Positions 36,091-47,764 of a stretch of 64,000 nt of DNA are shown in pieces (the first letter of the stretch is position 1; every line of letters starts with the position of its first letter). Source of the DNA: Clonostachys chloroleuca (taxonomy: Eukaryota > Ascomycota > Sordariomycetes > Hypocreales > Bionectriaceae); assembly GCA_037952775.1 (NCBI GenBank), contig JBANAY010000001.1, positions 6,436,051-6,500,050 of the forward strand. Direction: 5' to 3'. Below the pieces are notes generated by a model. The model searched no databases. It was not told where the DNA came from and worked only from the letters and a program-made list of their open reading frames with translations. The position numbers and the translations under genes are program-made.

Positions 36091-37545
36091 TATAATAGTT
36101 GGATAACTTATATTAAACAGGGTCTAGAGTAGGTCAGGGTTAAACTAATTAGAGTTTTATTCTAAATAGTATAATCAGATTATTTTAAGCTATATAATAT
36201 AAGTTACTATTAATATATAAATATAATAAAGTTAGTAATAATAGATATATAGATAATATTATTTTTTTTTATTAGTTTTACTATAAATAAGAGTATATCC
36301 TAAGATTAGGTAATATATAATCTAATATATATTTTTTAAGAATATAATTAGTAGTCTATATTTAAACTTTTAATATTATAAAATAAAGTTAAAATATTAT
36401 ATTTTTAGTCTGAATATAGATATTAATCTTATAAAAACTCTAGTAATAGGAGATATTTATATAGCTAGATATATAAATAACCTAGTTATAACTATAGCTC
36501 CTAAGGGGGGAAGTTTATTATTTAATAATAATAACTATATTTCCTTTTTAACTTAAAGTTTATTATAATTAATTAATTAATTATATCTTACTATTAATTA
36601 TTTAATTAATTAATTACTAGATATCTTAAATAGTTATAATATTTAATATAAATATTCTAATCTTTTAGAGTCTAATTAATACTTTTAATAAAACTCTTAA
36701 AATAATAATAATAATTATCTAAGGTAATCTAATATAGCTATTTACTAAATATATTTATAATATATTCTTTTAATTAGTTAAAGATCTACTTATAGTAATA
36801 AAGCTACTCTTAATATTATAGATCCAGTAGCTATATCTACTTAGTCTATTACTTTATATAGCCTGCTATCTATAATTACTATTATAGAAACTTATAGAGA
36901 ATTAAGATAAGTTTAAATAAATACTATATCTTAAGAATAGCTATTCTTTTATATAGATTAACTATAATCTAATATATAACTTATAGTTTTAATATATTAT
37001 ATACTATATTAAAATAATTAGAATAAAAATAGCTTTTAAAAATTAATTATTTAAACTTTATATTTTTTTTTAATTATATTTAGATTAGGATATTATTTAT
37101 ATTAGATTAAAATATATTAAAGTTTATTTTAATTTAATCTAAAATTATATATATTTAGAAATAAGAAAAGCTAATTATTTAAAGTTATTAGTTATTTTAT
37201 TTCTATAAGTATAATATATATTTATAGCTATAGAATATTTTTATTAGGAATAATATAGATTTAATATTAATCTAATATCTATTTATATATAATTACTTAT
37301 ACTATATAATAGATAATATTACTATAAGCTAGTAACTTTATTAATAACTATTTAAAAGAGTATTCTATCTAATAAAATAAATATATATATATACTAAAGG
37401 CTTATAATAGCTTATTAATAATCTAGAGTAAGTTAGATTAAGAATTACTTAGACTTATTAATAATTTAAAGTAATCTATCTCTTATTAGTAGAAAAGATA
37501 GAGTATACTATATAATACTTAGTAGTATATACTTTATTTATAATA
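36091..37545 (-). repeat. 3' LTR of the outer Gypsy element, interrupted
   Basis: The LTR portions are 36091-36261 and about 37341-37545; a 1,049-bp retroposon sits between them. The end TTTATAATA at 37537-37545 is followed by TATTACTCCCTTCC, the decayed polypurine tract read on the plus strand. A short extra piece (37322-37340) after the duplication is unexplained. Confidence 0.82.
36262..37310 (-). mobile_element. ~1-kb retroposon copy A inside an LTR
   Basis: A 1,049-bp insertion starts with nine T (an A tail on the minus strand) and ends near ACTATATAAT. It is flanked by AGATAATATTA (36251-36261 and 37311-37321), an 11-bp duplication. The body matches copy B throughout. The T head and the different duplication lengths of A and B fit target-primed retroposition (LINE- or SINE-derived). 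No coding frame is readable. Confidence 0.82.
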
Positions 37546-38550
37546 TATTACTCCCTTCCTAGTAGTTTTATCCTTAAAACTAGTTTTTATAGCTAATAGT
37601 TAGTATATAATTTCTTTATTCTTAATTATTCTATATATTACTAACTATATTATAATCTTTATCTGAAAAATTATAATAGTATAAGTATCTTATATCTCTA
37701 ATTAAAGAGATAGATATTAAAACTATATCTTATCTAAGGTATTTTAAGTATAAGAAGGTATATTATATAATTAAAGCTTCTTCTTACTATAGGGAGTATA
37801 TAAAGCTGGACTAATTTTATAATAGTATTAAGATAGTATTTTAGTATATATATTCTTATTTTATTATTTTTCTAATCCCTACTAATTCCTTATAGTAAAT
37901 ACTTAGTTACTAAGGAGTAGTATCTAGAGAATAAATTAACTTCTTCTGAATTAGTTCTTTAAAAGGCTTTAGTAAAGGTTTTCTACTTTTATTATTAGTA
38001 TTAGATAGCTCAGGAGAAATTCTAGTATCTATTTTATTATAGGGTATATAATTTAGATAAATAGAATAATATTTATACTTAGAAGAAGATAATTCTAGAA
38101 GAATAATAAGCTATTAGTATAATATAATCTCTTAGTATTATTAGGATTATTAATTAGACTTTAATTCTTTCTAATTTTTCTAATCTATTTTTCCTTTTTA
38201 ATATTATTAGTAAAACTATTAAATAAGCTTCTAATAGTTCCTTAGATATTTAGTAGATTTCTAAATATTATCTTTATTAATATACTCTTTCTATTTAATA
38301 AAGTAAAATATTTATCTATTTCTAATTTTCTTTTTTAGTATTTTTTCTAGCTTATATTTTTCTTTATAAACCTTAATTAAATAGTTTTAATCTAGCGTAT
38401 TTTTTAATATTTTTTTAAGTAATAAAATATAGAAAACTAGGTAGATATATATTATATCTAGTAGTAATTATTTATAGTTAATATCTGATTTTTTTTTTTA
38501 GAATTTTAAATAATTCTAACTTTTTATAATCTAATTTATTATTTAGTTAT
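37546..38550 (-). mobile_element. 3' internal part of the outer Gypsy (pol end region)
   Basis: This corresponds to 40680-41700 of the younger element. It contains the decayed polypurine tract, the region of the antisense accessory frame (38000-38100 retains fragments) and the chromodomain/integrase end. No frame is open. Confidence 0.7.
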
Positions 38551-39557
38551 TTTTTTTTATTAGTTTTACTATAAATAAGAGTATATTCTAAGATCAGGTA
38601 ATATATAATCTGATATATATTTTTTAAGAATATAATCAGTAGTTTATATCTAAACTTTTAATACTATAAGATAAAGTTAAAATATTTTACTTTTAGCCTA
38701 GGTATAGATATTAATTTTATAAAAACTCTAGTAATAGAAGGTATTTATATAACTAGATATATAAATAACCTAGCTATAACTATAGCCTCTAAAAGGGGAA
38801 GTTTATTATTTAATAATAATAACTATATTTTCTTTCTAACTTAAAGCTTATTATAATTAATTATTAGATATCTTAAATAGTTATAATATTTAATATAAAT
38901 ATTCTAATCTCTTAGAGCTTAGTTAATATTTCTAATAAGACTTTTAAAGTAATAATAATAATTATCTAAGGTAATCTAATATAGCTATTTACTAAATATA
39001 TTTATAATATACCCCTCTAATTAGTTAAGAGCCTACTTATAGTAATAAAGCTACTCTTAATATTATAGATCCAGTAGCTATATCTACTTAATCTATTACT
39101 TTATATAGCCTACTACTTATAACTACTACTATAGGAACTTATAAAGAATTAAGATAAGTTTAAATAAATACTATATCTTAAGAATAGCTACTCTTTTATA
39201 TAGGTCTATTATAGCCTAATATATAACTTAAAGTTTTAGTATATTATATACTATATTAAGATAATTAAGATAAAAATAGCTTTTAAAAATTAATTATTTA
39301 AATTTTATATTTTTTTTAGTTATATTTAGATTAGGGTATTATTTATATTAGGCTAGAATATATTAGAATTAGTTTTAGTTTAATCTAAAATTATATATAT
39401 TTAGAAATAAGAAAAGCTAGTTATATAAGATTATTAGTTATTTTACCTCTATAAGTATAGTATATATTTATAGCTATAGAATATTTTTATTAGGAATAAT
39501 ATAGATTTAATATTAATCTAATATCTATTTATATATAATTAGTTATACTATATAATA
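38551..39557 (-). mobile_element. ~1-kb retroposon copy B inside the integrase region
   Basis: A 1,007-bp insertion opening with eight T is flanked by ATTATTTAGTTAT (38538-38550) and ATTACTTAGTTAT (39558-39570), a 13-bp duplication with one transition. The empty site survives in the younger Gypsy near 41690-41700 (TTATTACTTAATTATG), which proves the insertion. Confidence 0.87.
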
Positions 39558-40301
39558 ATTACTTAGTTATATTATTATAATATTTTTATAGAGTAGATAG
39601 ACTTTATCTCCCTTCTCTAAGATTAATCTTTTTAATCTTATTTTATTATAATATTTTTTTATTCTTTTTTAAATAAATTCTAATTCTATTTTTATTTCTA
39701 TATATAATAAATATAATATTTCTTTTATAAGTATAATAGTAGGTATATCTAGTCTATTAAATATTTATTAGTTTTAAAATTCTAATTTATAATTATAGTT
39801 TATATATATAGATATTAAGCTAGATAGATTCTTATACTAAACTATTATATATTATCTATACTATAGATAATAGTTATATTTAATTATCTTATTTATAATT
39901 AATATATTATTATAGATATTATTCTAATATTTAATTTAAATATTTTATTTAGCTATTACTCTAAGAATAATAGGCTATTAAAAGCTTATACTTAATATCT
40001 ATTTATACTATAAGTAATTATTAAAATTTAGAGGTAAATATTATTCTTCTATTTAAAATTATTTCTTTAGATAGTCTATAGTAACTAATTATATATTATA
40101 AGAATTAATATATAAAATCTTCTATAGAACTTACTTTCTTATAGAATAAAGTATTTATACTTTATAAGTCTATTAATAATAACTAAAATATTATTATACT
40201 ATACTTCTATTATAGGTTCTATTAATAATAATAGCTTAATAATATAATTAAAGAATATTAATTACTATAGTTATTCTAATATTAAAACTAATTTAAATTC
40301 T

Positions 40302-40679
40302 TGTGATGGTTGGATGACTTACACTGGACGGGGGTCTAGGGTAGGTCGGGGTTAAACCAATCAGAGTGTTGTTCTGAGTGGCGCGATCAGGTTATCTTAG
40401 GCTGTGCAATGCGAGTCACTGTCAATATACGAGTATTATGGAGCTAGTAATAATAGATATATAGATAATGTTATTAATAACTATCTGAAAGAATATTCTA
40501 TCTAGTGAAATAAATGTGTATATATACTAGGGCGATATGTACGATATAGTCTATATCGTTGGTGATCGACTAGCGTTATAGTTAATATATAGAATATTAA
40601 CTATATTGTTTGGTTGTATGTAGCTATGTGTGATGACTAAGGTTAGTTCGGTTAGGTAATGCAGGGGTAGTTTGTAATA
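40302..40679 (-). repeat. 3' LTR of the younger Gypsy
   Basis: 378 bp, starting TGTGATGGTTGGATGACTTA and ending GTTTGTAATA (ancestral TG...CA ends with CA changed to TA). Compared by eye with the other LTR it differs at about 44 positions, all transitions, with no indel. Confidence 0.95.
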
Positions 40680-40696
40680 TAATGCCCCCTCTTGTT
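40680..40696 (-). other. Polypurine tract of the younger Gypsy
   Basis: On the minus strand the sequence just before the 3' LTR reads CAAGAGGGGGCATTA. A purine-rich run next to the 3' LTR is the plus-strand priming site and fixes the element's orientation. Confidence 0.8.
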
Positions 40697-40789
40697 AGTT
40701 TTGTCCTTAAGACTATATTCAGCGGCCTAGTTAGTATATTACCCAACTTCCTTCCTTTATTATTTATACTAATACTATATCGTCTAGTT

Positions 40790-41376
40790 GTATTTTAAAA
40801 TCAAAAGCGTTAAAAATTAAGTCGTCTATAATTCGTAGGAATACTCTTCTTTTTACTATTCTGAATAACCCTTCCGTTATACTAGTGTGTTCCTACTGCG
40901 AGGGTTGTAGTAAGCGCTCTTATCAGGCGTCTCCTTCGGATTCTTCTTATTATATAGAATGCGTATTATACAGTTAATTGCATTATAATATTCAGGGGTT
41001 ATCTGTACAGCAGATTCGCTGTATTAGGGTCTATTATTAGCGGGCCGAAGAGGAGCTGGACGCGGTAGAGGAAGAATTAGAGCGTGTAAGTGCTAAAGTG
41101 CAGTGTTTGCGTAAACAAAAGAAAATATAGCTTGATAAGATAATACGAGCGGTATCTTGTAGTATTAACAGTATCGAGGAATTAGAGCGGGTAGAACATA
41201 AGGAGGCAGAGAAGGCAGCCTGTAAGGTGGCTTCTTCTTTAGTAATTACTCCTTCTTCCGAGCCTGTTTTCTCGGAGATCGAGATTGATCCGGTATTTCT
41301 TCAAGATGGTGTGGAACTTTCCCCTTCTTGGTTTGTTAGGATAGGTGTTTCTGGGCCTAGTAGTACTATTAGATAA
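40790..41376 (+). pseudogene. Antisense Cys-rich/coiled-coil accessory frame of the Gypsy element
   Basis: A plus-strand frame (position 40885 in phase) runs opposite to gag-pol, between the chromodomain end and the 3' LTR. It ends at TAA 41374-41376 and slightly overlaps the pol C-terminus. It opens with C-S-Y-C-E-G-C, has a second E-C pair, then a heptad-like acidic/basic helix (A-E-E-E-L-D-A-V-E-E-E-L-E-R-V) and a second helix, and ends with an acidic F-S-E-I-E-I-D-P-V-F-L. Four in-frame stops are TAA/TAG/ATAG types explicable by C-to-T or G-to-A. I recall similar small annotated proteins in aspergilli with two C-x2-C pairs, but no function. Confidence 0.7.
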
Positions 41377-44300
41377 GCTTCTAGCAGTTCTTCAGGTATT
41401 TAGCGGATTCCTAGGTATTATTATTATTAGTATATCCTTTCTATTTGATAAAGTAGAATATTTGTCTGTTTCTAACTTCTTTCTTTAGTATTTTTTCTGG
41501 CTTGTATTCTTCTTTATAGACCTTAATCGGATAGTCTTAATCTGGAGTGTTTTCTGATGCTTTTTCGAGTAATAAGATATAAAAAACTGGGTAGATATAT
41601 ATTATATCCGGTAGTAATAGTTTATAGTTAGTATCTGATTTTTTATCCTTAATTTTAAATAGTCTAAGTTTTTTATAATCTAATTTATTACTTAATTATG
41701 TTATTATAATATTTTTATGAAGTAGGTAGACTTTATCTCCCTCCTTTAAAATTAGTTCCTTTAATCTTATTTTATTATAGTATTTCTTTATTCTTTCCTG
41801 GATAAATTCCAATTCTGTTTTTATTTCTGTGTGTAATAAGTATAATATTTCCTTTGTGAGTATGGCGGCAGGTGTATCTAGTCTATCGAGCGTTTATTGA
41901 TTCTGGAATTCCGGTTTATAACTATAGTTTGTATATATAGGCGTAAGTTAGATAGATTCTTATACTAAACTGTTATATGCGATCTGAGCTGTAGGTAACA
42001 GTTGTACCCAATTGTCTTGTTTGTAATTGATGTATACTTGTAAGTATTATTCCAGCGTTTGGTTTAAATATTCTGTTTGTCTGTTGCTCTGGGGGTAGTA
42101 AGCTGTTAAAAGCTTATACTTAGTACCTATTTATACTATAAGGGATTATTAAAATTTAGAGGTAAAGGTTATTCCTCTATCTGAGATTATCTCCTTAGGT
42201 AATCCGTGGTGATTAACTATATATTGTAGGAATTAATATATAAGGTCTTCTGTAGAACTTGCTTCCTTGTATGGAATAAAATACCTATACTTTGTAAGTC
42301 TGTTAATAATAACTAAGATACTGTTGTACTATACTCCTATTATAGGTTCTGTTGATAGTGGTAGTTTAATAATATAGTTGAAGGATATTAATTGCTATAG
42401 TTGTTCTGGTACTGAAACTGGTTTAAGTTCTCCGTATAGTTTGTATCTTATGGGTTTAATTCGTATGTAAGTATTATATTCTGAAACTACAGTTTGTATA
42501 TCTTTTTGTAGACTAGGGTAATTATAATATTATCTTATCCTGTTAAATATTTTCTTAACTCCTTAATATCCTAAGAGCGGGTACTTATAAATTTCTTTAA
42601 TAAGTGCTATTCTTATGTCTTGTTATAGTATTTTTATATCTGGTATAGTATCTATCTGGATTTTAGTGTATACTGTTTCCTTTAATATAGCGCCTAGAGT
42701 TTGTTGTACTAGATATCCCTTATTGTTTATTGAAAATAGTTATCTACTAGTTTTCGGGATTATTTATTTATATTCGGGTTTCCGGCTAAGAGTATTAGCT
42801 TATCCGTTTTCTGATCCTTTTTAATATATAATTTCGTAGTTGAACTTAGATAAGTATTCAGTATAGTGTATTTATTGTCTATTAAGTTATTAAGTTATAG
42901 CGAAATACTAAATATTCTTATAGTCTATATATACCTTAACCTTATATTATATTCCCAGGCAGTAGTATTCGAATTCTTTGAATATATATATAATAGCTAT
43001 AAATTCTTTATTATAGATAGGGTAGTTAAGTTCTGTACTGTGTAATTTCTTCGAGTAGAATGCTATAGGGTGTAGTCTCCCTTTATTATCCCTTTGGCTG
43101 ACTTGTATACTAATTGCAAAATCTGAAGTATCAGTTTTAAGTTCTACTTCTCTGTTTAGGTCAAATATCCGTAGTACAGGTTCATAGGTTATATAATTCT
43201 TAATATTATCGAATATATCTTAATATTTTGAATTCTATTGAAATTCTTTTTCTTTCTTTATTAGATTGTACAGTGGTACGGTGATCTTTCTATAGTCTTT
43301 AATAAATTATCAGTAGTAATTAGTAAATCCGAGGAAGGCTTATACTTCCTTGATATTTATTGGTTCCTCCTATTTGGAAACTGTAGTGATCTTGCTTTTC
43401 TCTATTTGTATCTTATTGGGCCGAATAGTGTATCCTAGGAAGTTAACTTCCTTGATATGAAACTAACTTTTCTTAGGTTCTACTAGGAGATTTGTATCTT
43501 CTAGTTTCTTCAGGACCTTATATATATGTTCCTTATATATATCTAGATCGTCTGAGAATATTAAAATATTATTGAGGTATATAACTATAAAGATATTAAG
43601 ATACTCCTAGAGTATTTGATTAATTATTCGTTAGAATATTATAGGTATATTTATTAGTCCGAAGGGTATAATGAGGTACTTATATAAGCTAAACTTCGTT
43701 CTAAATACTGTTTTCTATTTATCTTCTTCTTTTATTTATATTAAGTTGTAAGCTCCCTTCAGATCTAGTGTAGTAAACTACTATTTGCCCTGTAATCGGT
43801 CTCTGAGTTCTGTAATTAGCGGTAGGGGTATCCTGTCTTTGTATGTGATCTTATTTAGTTAGCGATAGTTAATAACTAAACGGAGTTTACTATTTTTCTT
43901 AGGTATGAATATTACAGGGTATCCTGCGGATAAAGTTGATAACTGTATATAGCCTTTTGCTAATATATTGTTAATATATTCGCAGAGCATTTGCAACTGA
44001 GGTTCCGTAAGGTTATAGAGTTTGTAGAAGGCTGGTTCTCCTCTATTGATAATAGAGATTTTATAATCCTATTGGCTATATTATAGTAATCCGGTTTCTA
44101 GGGTTTCCTTGAATAGCTTGTTGTATTTCCAGTATTCCTTCGGGATATGATCTAGTCTTCCCCTTTTAAGGCGTTCCTCTTTATCTTTTTGTAGTTATTC
44201 TTTTCTAGCTTGCTTGTGCTATAGATTGAACTTGATGTTATAATTGTATTTTTGTTGATTTATTATATATATCTAATTAATAAAATCTATTTCTGGGGGT

Positions 44301-44950
44301 TGTTCTAATTTTTATATCTAGCCTAAGATTTATTTTATTTGTTATAATTCTTAGCAGAATAGATTTTTTGATATACTAGGTTGTAGCGCTGTTAAGGCTG
44401 TAACTACTGTATCTACTTATTATTATGAGTTGTTATTTTGGTTTTTTATAGTAGTGCTTTTAGTTGTTAAGGAATTATTGTATTCTTCTAATATCTGATA
44501 AAATTTCGATTTCTGTTAATCCTGATATAAGTTCGTAAGAGTATCCCTCTACTCTATATAGCCGGTGAACCAGTCTATTAGTAGGTTTATATCTTATAGC
44601 TATAGTAATCCTAATATAATGTTATAGGAATTTAATAGTACTAAGTTGTATATAATGTTGAATTTCTTTCCTTAGATCTTGGTTGTAAGGTGATTGGTCT
44701 CAGAGTTAATAATTCTGTTATTGTACTTAAATAATATTCCGTCCGGAGTTATAATATTATAGGACTTCTTCTTTGTCCTCTATAGTAAGTGGAGTTAGTT
44801 AATTACTGCTGGTGAGATATAGTTGTATAATACTCTACAGTCTATTTATACTATAAGCGGGTATCCCTCGATCTTAATGTCTGTGATGATATTAATTGAA
44901 TTTCCTCCCTCTATAGCTCCTAGGGTCTTCTGATCTAATATTATTTTACT
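41366..44950 (-). pseudogene. Gypsy pol remnant (protease, RT, RNase H, integrase, chromodomain)
   Basis: On the minus strand, the protease D-C-G-A motif is decayed to D-C-R-V near 44835. Reverse transcriptase is readable as Y-P-V-I-F-I-P-K-K-N-S-K-L-R-L-V-I-N-Y, then T-L-D-L-K-G-A-Y-N-L (about 43920-43760). Integrase retains S-D-R-G-like and F-I-P-Y-K-E-A-S-S-like text near 42250. The end shows H/Y-P-V-F-x-x-x-L-L-E-K-A, then a chromodomain (E-Y-K-P-E-K-I-L, then W-to-stop in K-x-K-G-Y). Many TAG stops stand where Trp or Gln belong. Confidence 0.88.
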
Positions 44951-46299
44951 ATACTATAGCCCCGTTATAGATAGTTTATATTGTTTTTTACCTGGTTAAC
45001 TTATTGCTTGAGCTGTTCTTACTCTTCTTTATTCTTAGGTACTTATTTTAGGATATCTGTAAGGGTTCTTAGTTTATCTGTAGAACTAGAGATAAATTAT
45101 TTATATTTCTTTTTCTAATTATTCAGTTCGTTAATTAGTATAGGTATCCTATTATCAGAGTAAGCTTTATCCTATTCCTTTTTATCGGTGGAGGTAATTT
45201 CCTATTCCTCCGTATTGCTGCTTTCTCTGCTATCCGTTGGAGATAGTGCGCCTTATTTGCAGTGTTGTCTTATTTCTTCTTCCTATAGTTAGTACTGCTG
45301 TAGGTATGTTTTGGCAGGATTTGTATTGTTATTGCTATACTTAGCTAATTCTAGCGCTACAGTTTTAGCTTCCAGATAGTTCCTATACTTCCAGTTGTAG
45401 TATTATTTGATTCGACTGTTGTATTCAGCTGTTACTTGATCTTCGAGGTCCTTATTCTTATGCTATAATTTGATTTTGGCCTTTTTATAAACCTTATACC
45501 TTAGTTCAGTATATAATTCTGCTGGTAGTTTACTGTAAGTATATTCTTCAGGGTATTTTTCTAAGTCTTCCTTAAAGATAGTATATTGTTTTATACCCTG
45601 TTGTTGGTATATAAATTATTGTATCTGTTCTGCAGTATATTTATTGGGTATCCTTCCGTTAGGGTATAGAAAGAAATTATTCTTAGCCTTCTCTGTCTAA
45701 TATACTCAGTATTAATTGTTATAGCAGGTTATCTATAATTCCAGAGGGTGGTTATATATCTATATTATCTTTATACAGGTCGGTATTTTATATATACTGT
45801 TACTGAGCTATATAGTACTAATAGTATTATTTCTAAAAATAATCAGTTCTTCTAATATATCTAGATATTATTCCTATATTCTTATTTAATAGTATATATA
45901 GAGTTCGCTGTATTCAGCTTCTATCTCTATCCTTGTCTGCTAGTACTACTCCTTCTCAGTAAAGTTTCGTAGAATAACTCTGTTAGTATAGCAGAATATA
46001 TATTTGTATTTAGTAGGTAGTCTAAATCCTAGGACTGGTTCCCCTTGTTTAAGCTTTTCCTTAAGCTTTTAGAAGATCTGCTGGATCTCCTTTTATTGTT
46101 TCCTGGCTATGCTGAGTTTTGTATGTTCCTTAGGTTCCAGTACTTCTTGGAAAATAGGTATATCTTTTAGAGGATACTTAGGAATTATAATAGTTGTAGG
46201 GGTTTCTTCCCGGTCGATCTTATATATTATTCTTAAAACTTTGGTATTGGTTTTCCTAATTGCCCTTAATTGCTTCTTGCTATCCTTGGCAGGTTTCTA

Positions 46300-47345
46300 A
46301 TCTTTCTTCTTGTCTTTCTTAGGTTCTGGATATTGGGGTGAAATATATCTAACCTTATTGTAATTATAGTATTTGCATTTTTCTACAGCTCCTAGCTCTA
46401 TAGGACCTGTATATGTCCCAGAGACTGCAGTATGTTGTTATTATAGTTTCCTAGTATTAGTAGAGTAATTCATTTTCTTACTGCAAGTTTACTACTGGTA
46501 CTGTTGGTTGTTGATTCTTATAGCTATAGTTATATATTTGTAAATGCTTGCTGGCCGGTCTTCCTTGTAGAGTTCTTTTTGTACTTCTTCTTTTAGCCTG
46601 TTAAAGTAATAAGATATAGCTTGTTCCTTATCCTATCTAGTCTTAGCTAAGAGCTGGAGGTACCTAGTACTGAAAGTTGTGTATAATCCTTTCTGAGAGA
46701 GCAGATTGATATTATATTCTGCCTTATGTTTCTTATCCTGGATTCCAAAGGTTTATTGAAGGACTTCTATAAAGTAGTTGAAACTTGTTATAATGTTGAT
46801 AGTTCATTAGTCCCCCTGTCCGCTAAGGTATCTCCTTATAATAGGTTCGAACTAATTAAGTGTGCCTCCCTTGAGTTATAAGTAAGTGTATATAACCTTC
46901 CTTTCCTCTATTCCGAGGGTAATGGGAAAGTAGTTAAAATATACTTAAAGTTGAGTTATGAATCCTTAGAGTTAGTCTTATATTCTATTGAATATCTCGG
47001 GTAGTAGTAGCTTAAGCAGTTACTCTGGCTCTCTTCCTTGAACAGCGGTTATAGCTTGAGCCTGGAGGTTGGTATATATAGCGGCTTGCTGTGCTATGAG
47101 GGCTGTTGTATTGGCCAACTCTTAGCGAGTGTCCGCAAGGTGCGCGCGTTGAGCTAATTAACTTGGTCTCGTAAGAGCTATATATCTTCAGTATGGTTGT
47201 TGTCGTCGCTACTGTCGTTGCTGTCCTCGTCTATAGCGTTATCCTCGACGGTTGGAGCAGGTGGGTTGTTATTAGCAGCAGGAGTATACTGTTGCTGAGT
47301 TTGAGGTACTGCGGCGGCTATAATATCTTCTTCGTTATTATACAG
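46300..47345 (-). pseudogene. Gypsy gag remnant with mutated zinc knuckle
   Basis: The minus strand encodes an acidic, Asn/Asp/Gln-rich N-terminus (47340-47170) and a retrotransposon gag core. A zinc-knuckle region follows at about 46386-46331, where the expected C-x2-C-x4-H-x4-C reads Y-x2-Y-x4-Y-x4-Y. All four ligands changed to Tyr by TGC-to-TAC or CAC-to-TAC, both RIP-type changes on opposite strands. Confidence 0.8.
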
Positions 47346-47386
47346 CGATTGAGATAAGGTAATCAGCTGAACAAGAGTTATTAATG

Positions 47387-47764
47387 TGTAACGGTTGGAT
47401 AACTTACACTGGACGGGGGTCTAGGGTAGATCGGGGTTGAACTAATCAGAGTATTATTCTGAGTAGTGCGATCAGGTTATCTTAGGCTGTGTAATATGAG
47501 TTACTGTTAATATGCGAGTATTATAGAGCTAGTAATAATAGATATGTAGATGATGTTATTGATAACTGTCTGAAAGAATGTTCTATCTAGTGAAATAAAT
47601 ATGTATATATACTAGGGCGATATATATGATATGGTCTATATTGTTGGTAATCGACTGGTATTATAGTTGATATGTAGAATATTAACTATATCGTTTGGTT
47701 GTATGTGGCCACGCGTAATGACTAAGGTTGGTTCGGTTGGGTGACGCAGGGGTGGTTTGTAATA
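47387..47764 (-). repeat. 5' LTR of the younger Gypsy
   Basis: 378 bp, starting TGTAACGGTTGGATAACTTA and ending GGTTTGTAATA. Being the 5' LTR of a minus-strand element, it lies at the high-coordinate end next to gag. The adjoining minus-strand leader TTAATAACTCTTGTTCAGCT should hold the primer-binding site. Confidence 0.95.

Larger units (their letters stand above)
40302..47764 (-). mobile_element. Complete younger Ty3/Gypsy chromovirus, 7,463 bp
   Basis: Two 378-bp LTRs flank a pol-containing interior. The element is flanked by a perfect ATTCT duplication (40297-40301 and 47765-47769) and inserted in the integrase region of the outer element. The minus strand reads gag (47340 to about 46300), protease near 44830, reverse transcriptase 43970-43450, RNase H, integrase about 42560-41600 and a chromodomain about 41510-41370. 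It is mutated by transitions only, and stop codons occur in every domain, but C/G content is much higher than in its surroundings. It is non-autonomous now. Confidence 0.95.

Noticed and set aside
36532..36620. Repeated TTAATTAATTA motifs resembling a CRISPR-like or origin array
   Set aside because: Short AT microsatellite inside retroposon copy A; copy B lacks most of it, spacers are not unique, and this is a eukaryotic genome.
42615..42824. Plus-strand 69-codon hydrophobic frame inside the younger Gypsy
   Set aside because: Lies antisense to integrase/RNase H, and the hydrophobic look is a by-product of AT-rich codons.
46109..46300. Plus-strand 63-codon frame with a membrane-like stretch
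   Set aside because: Antisense to gag of the Gypsy element; composition artefact.
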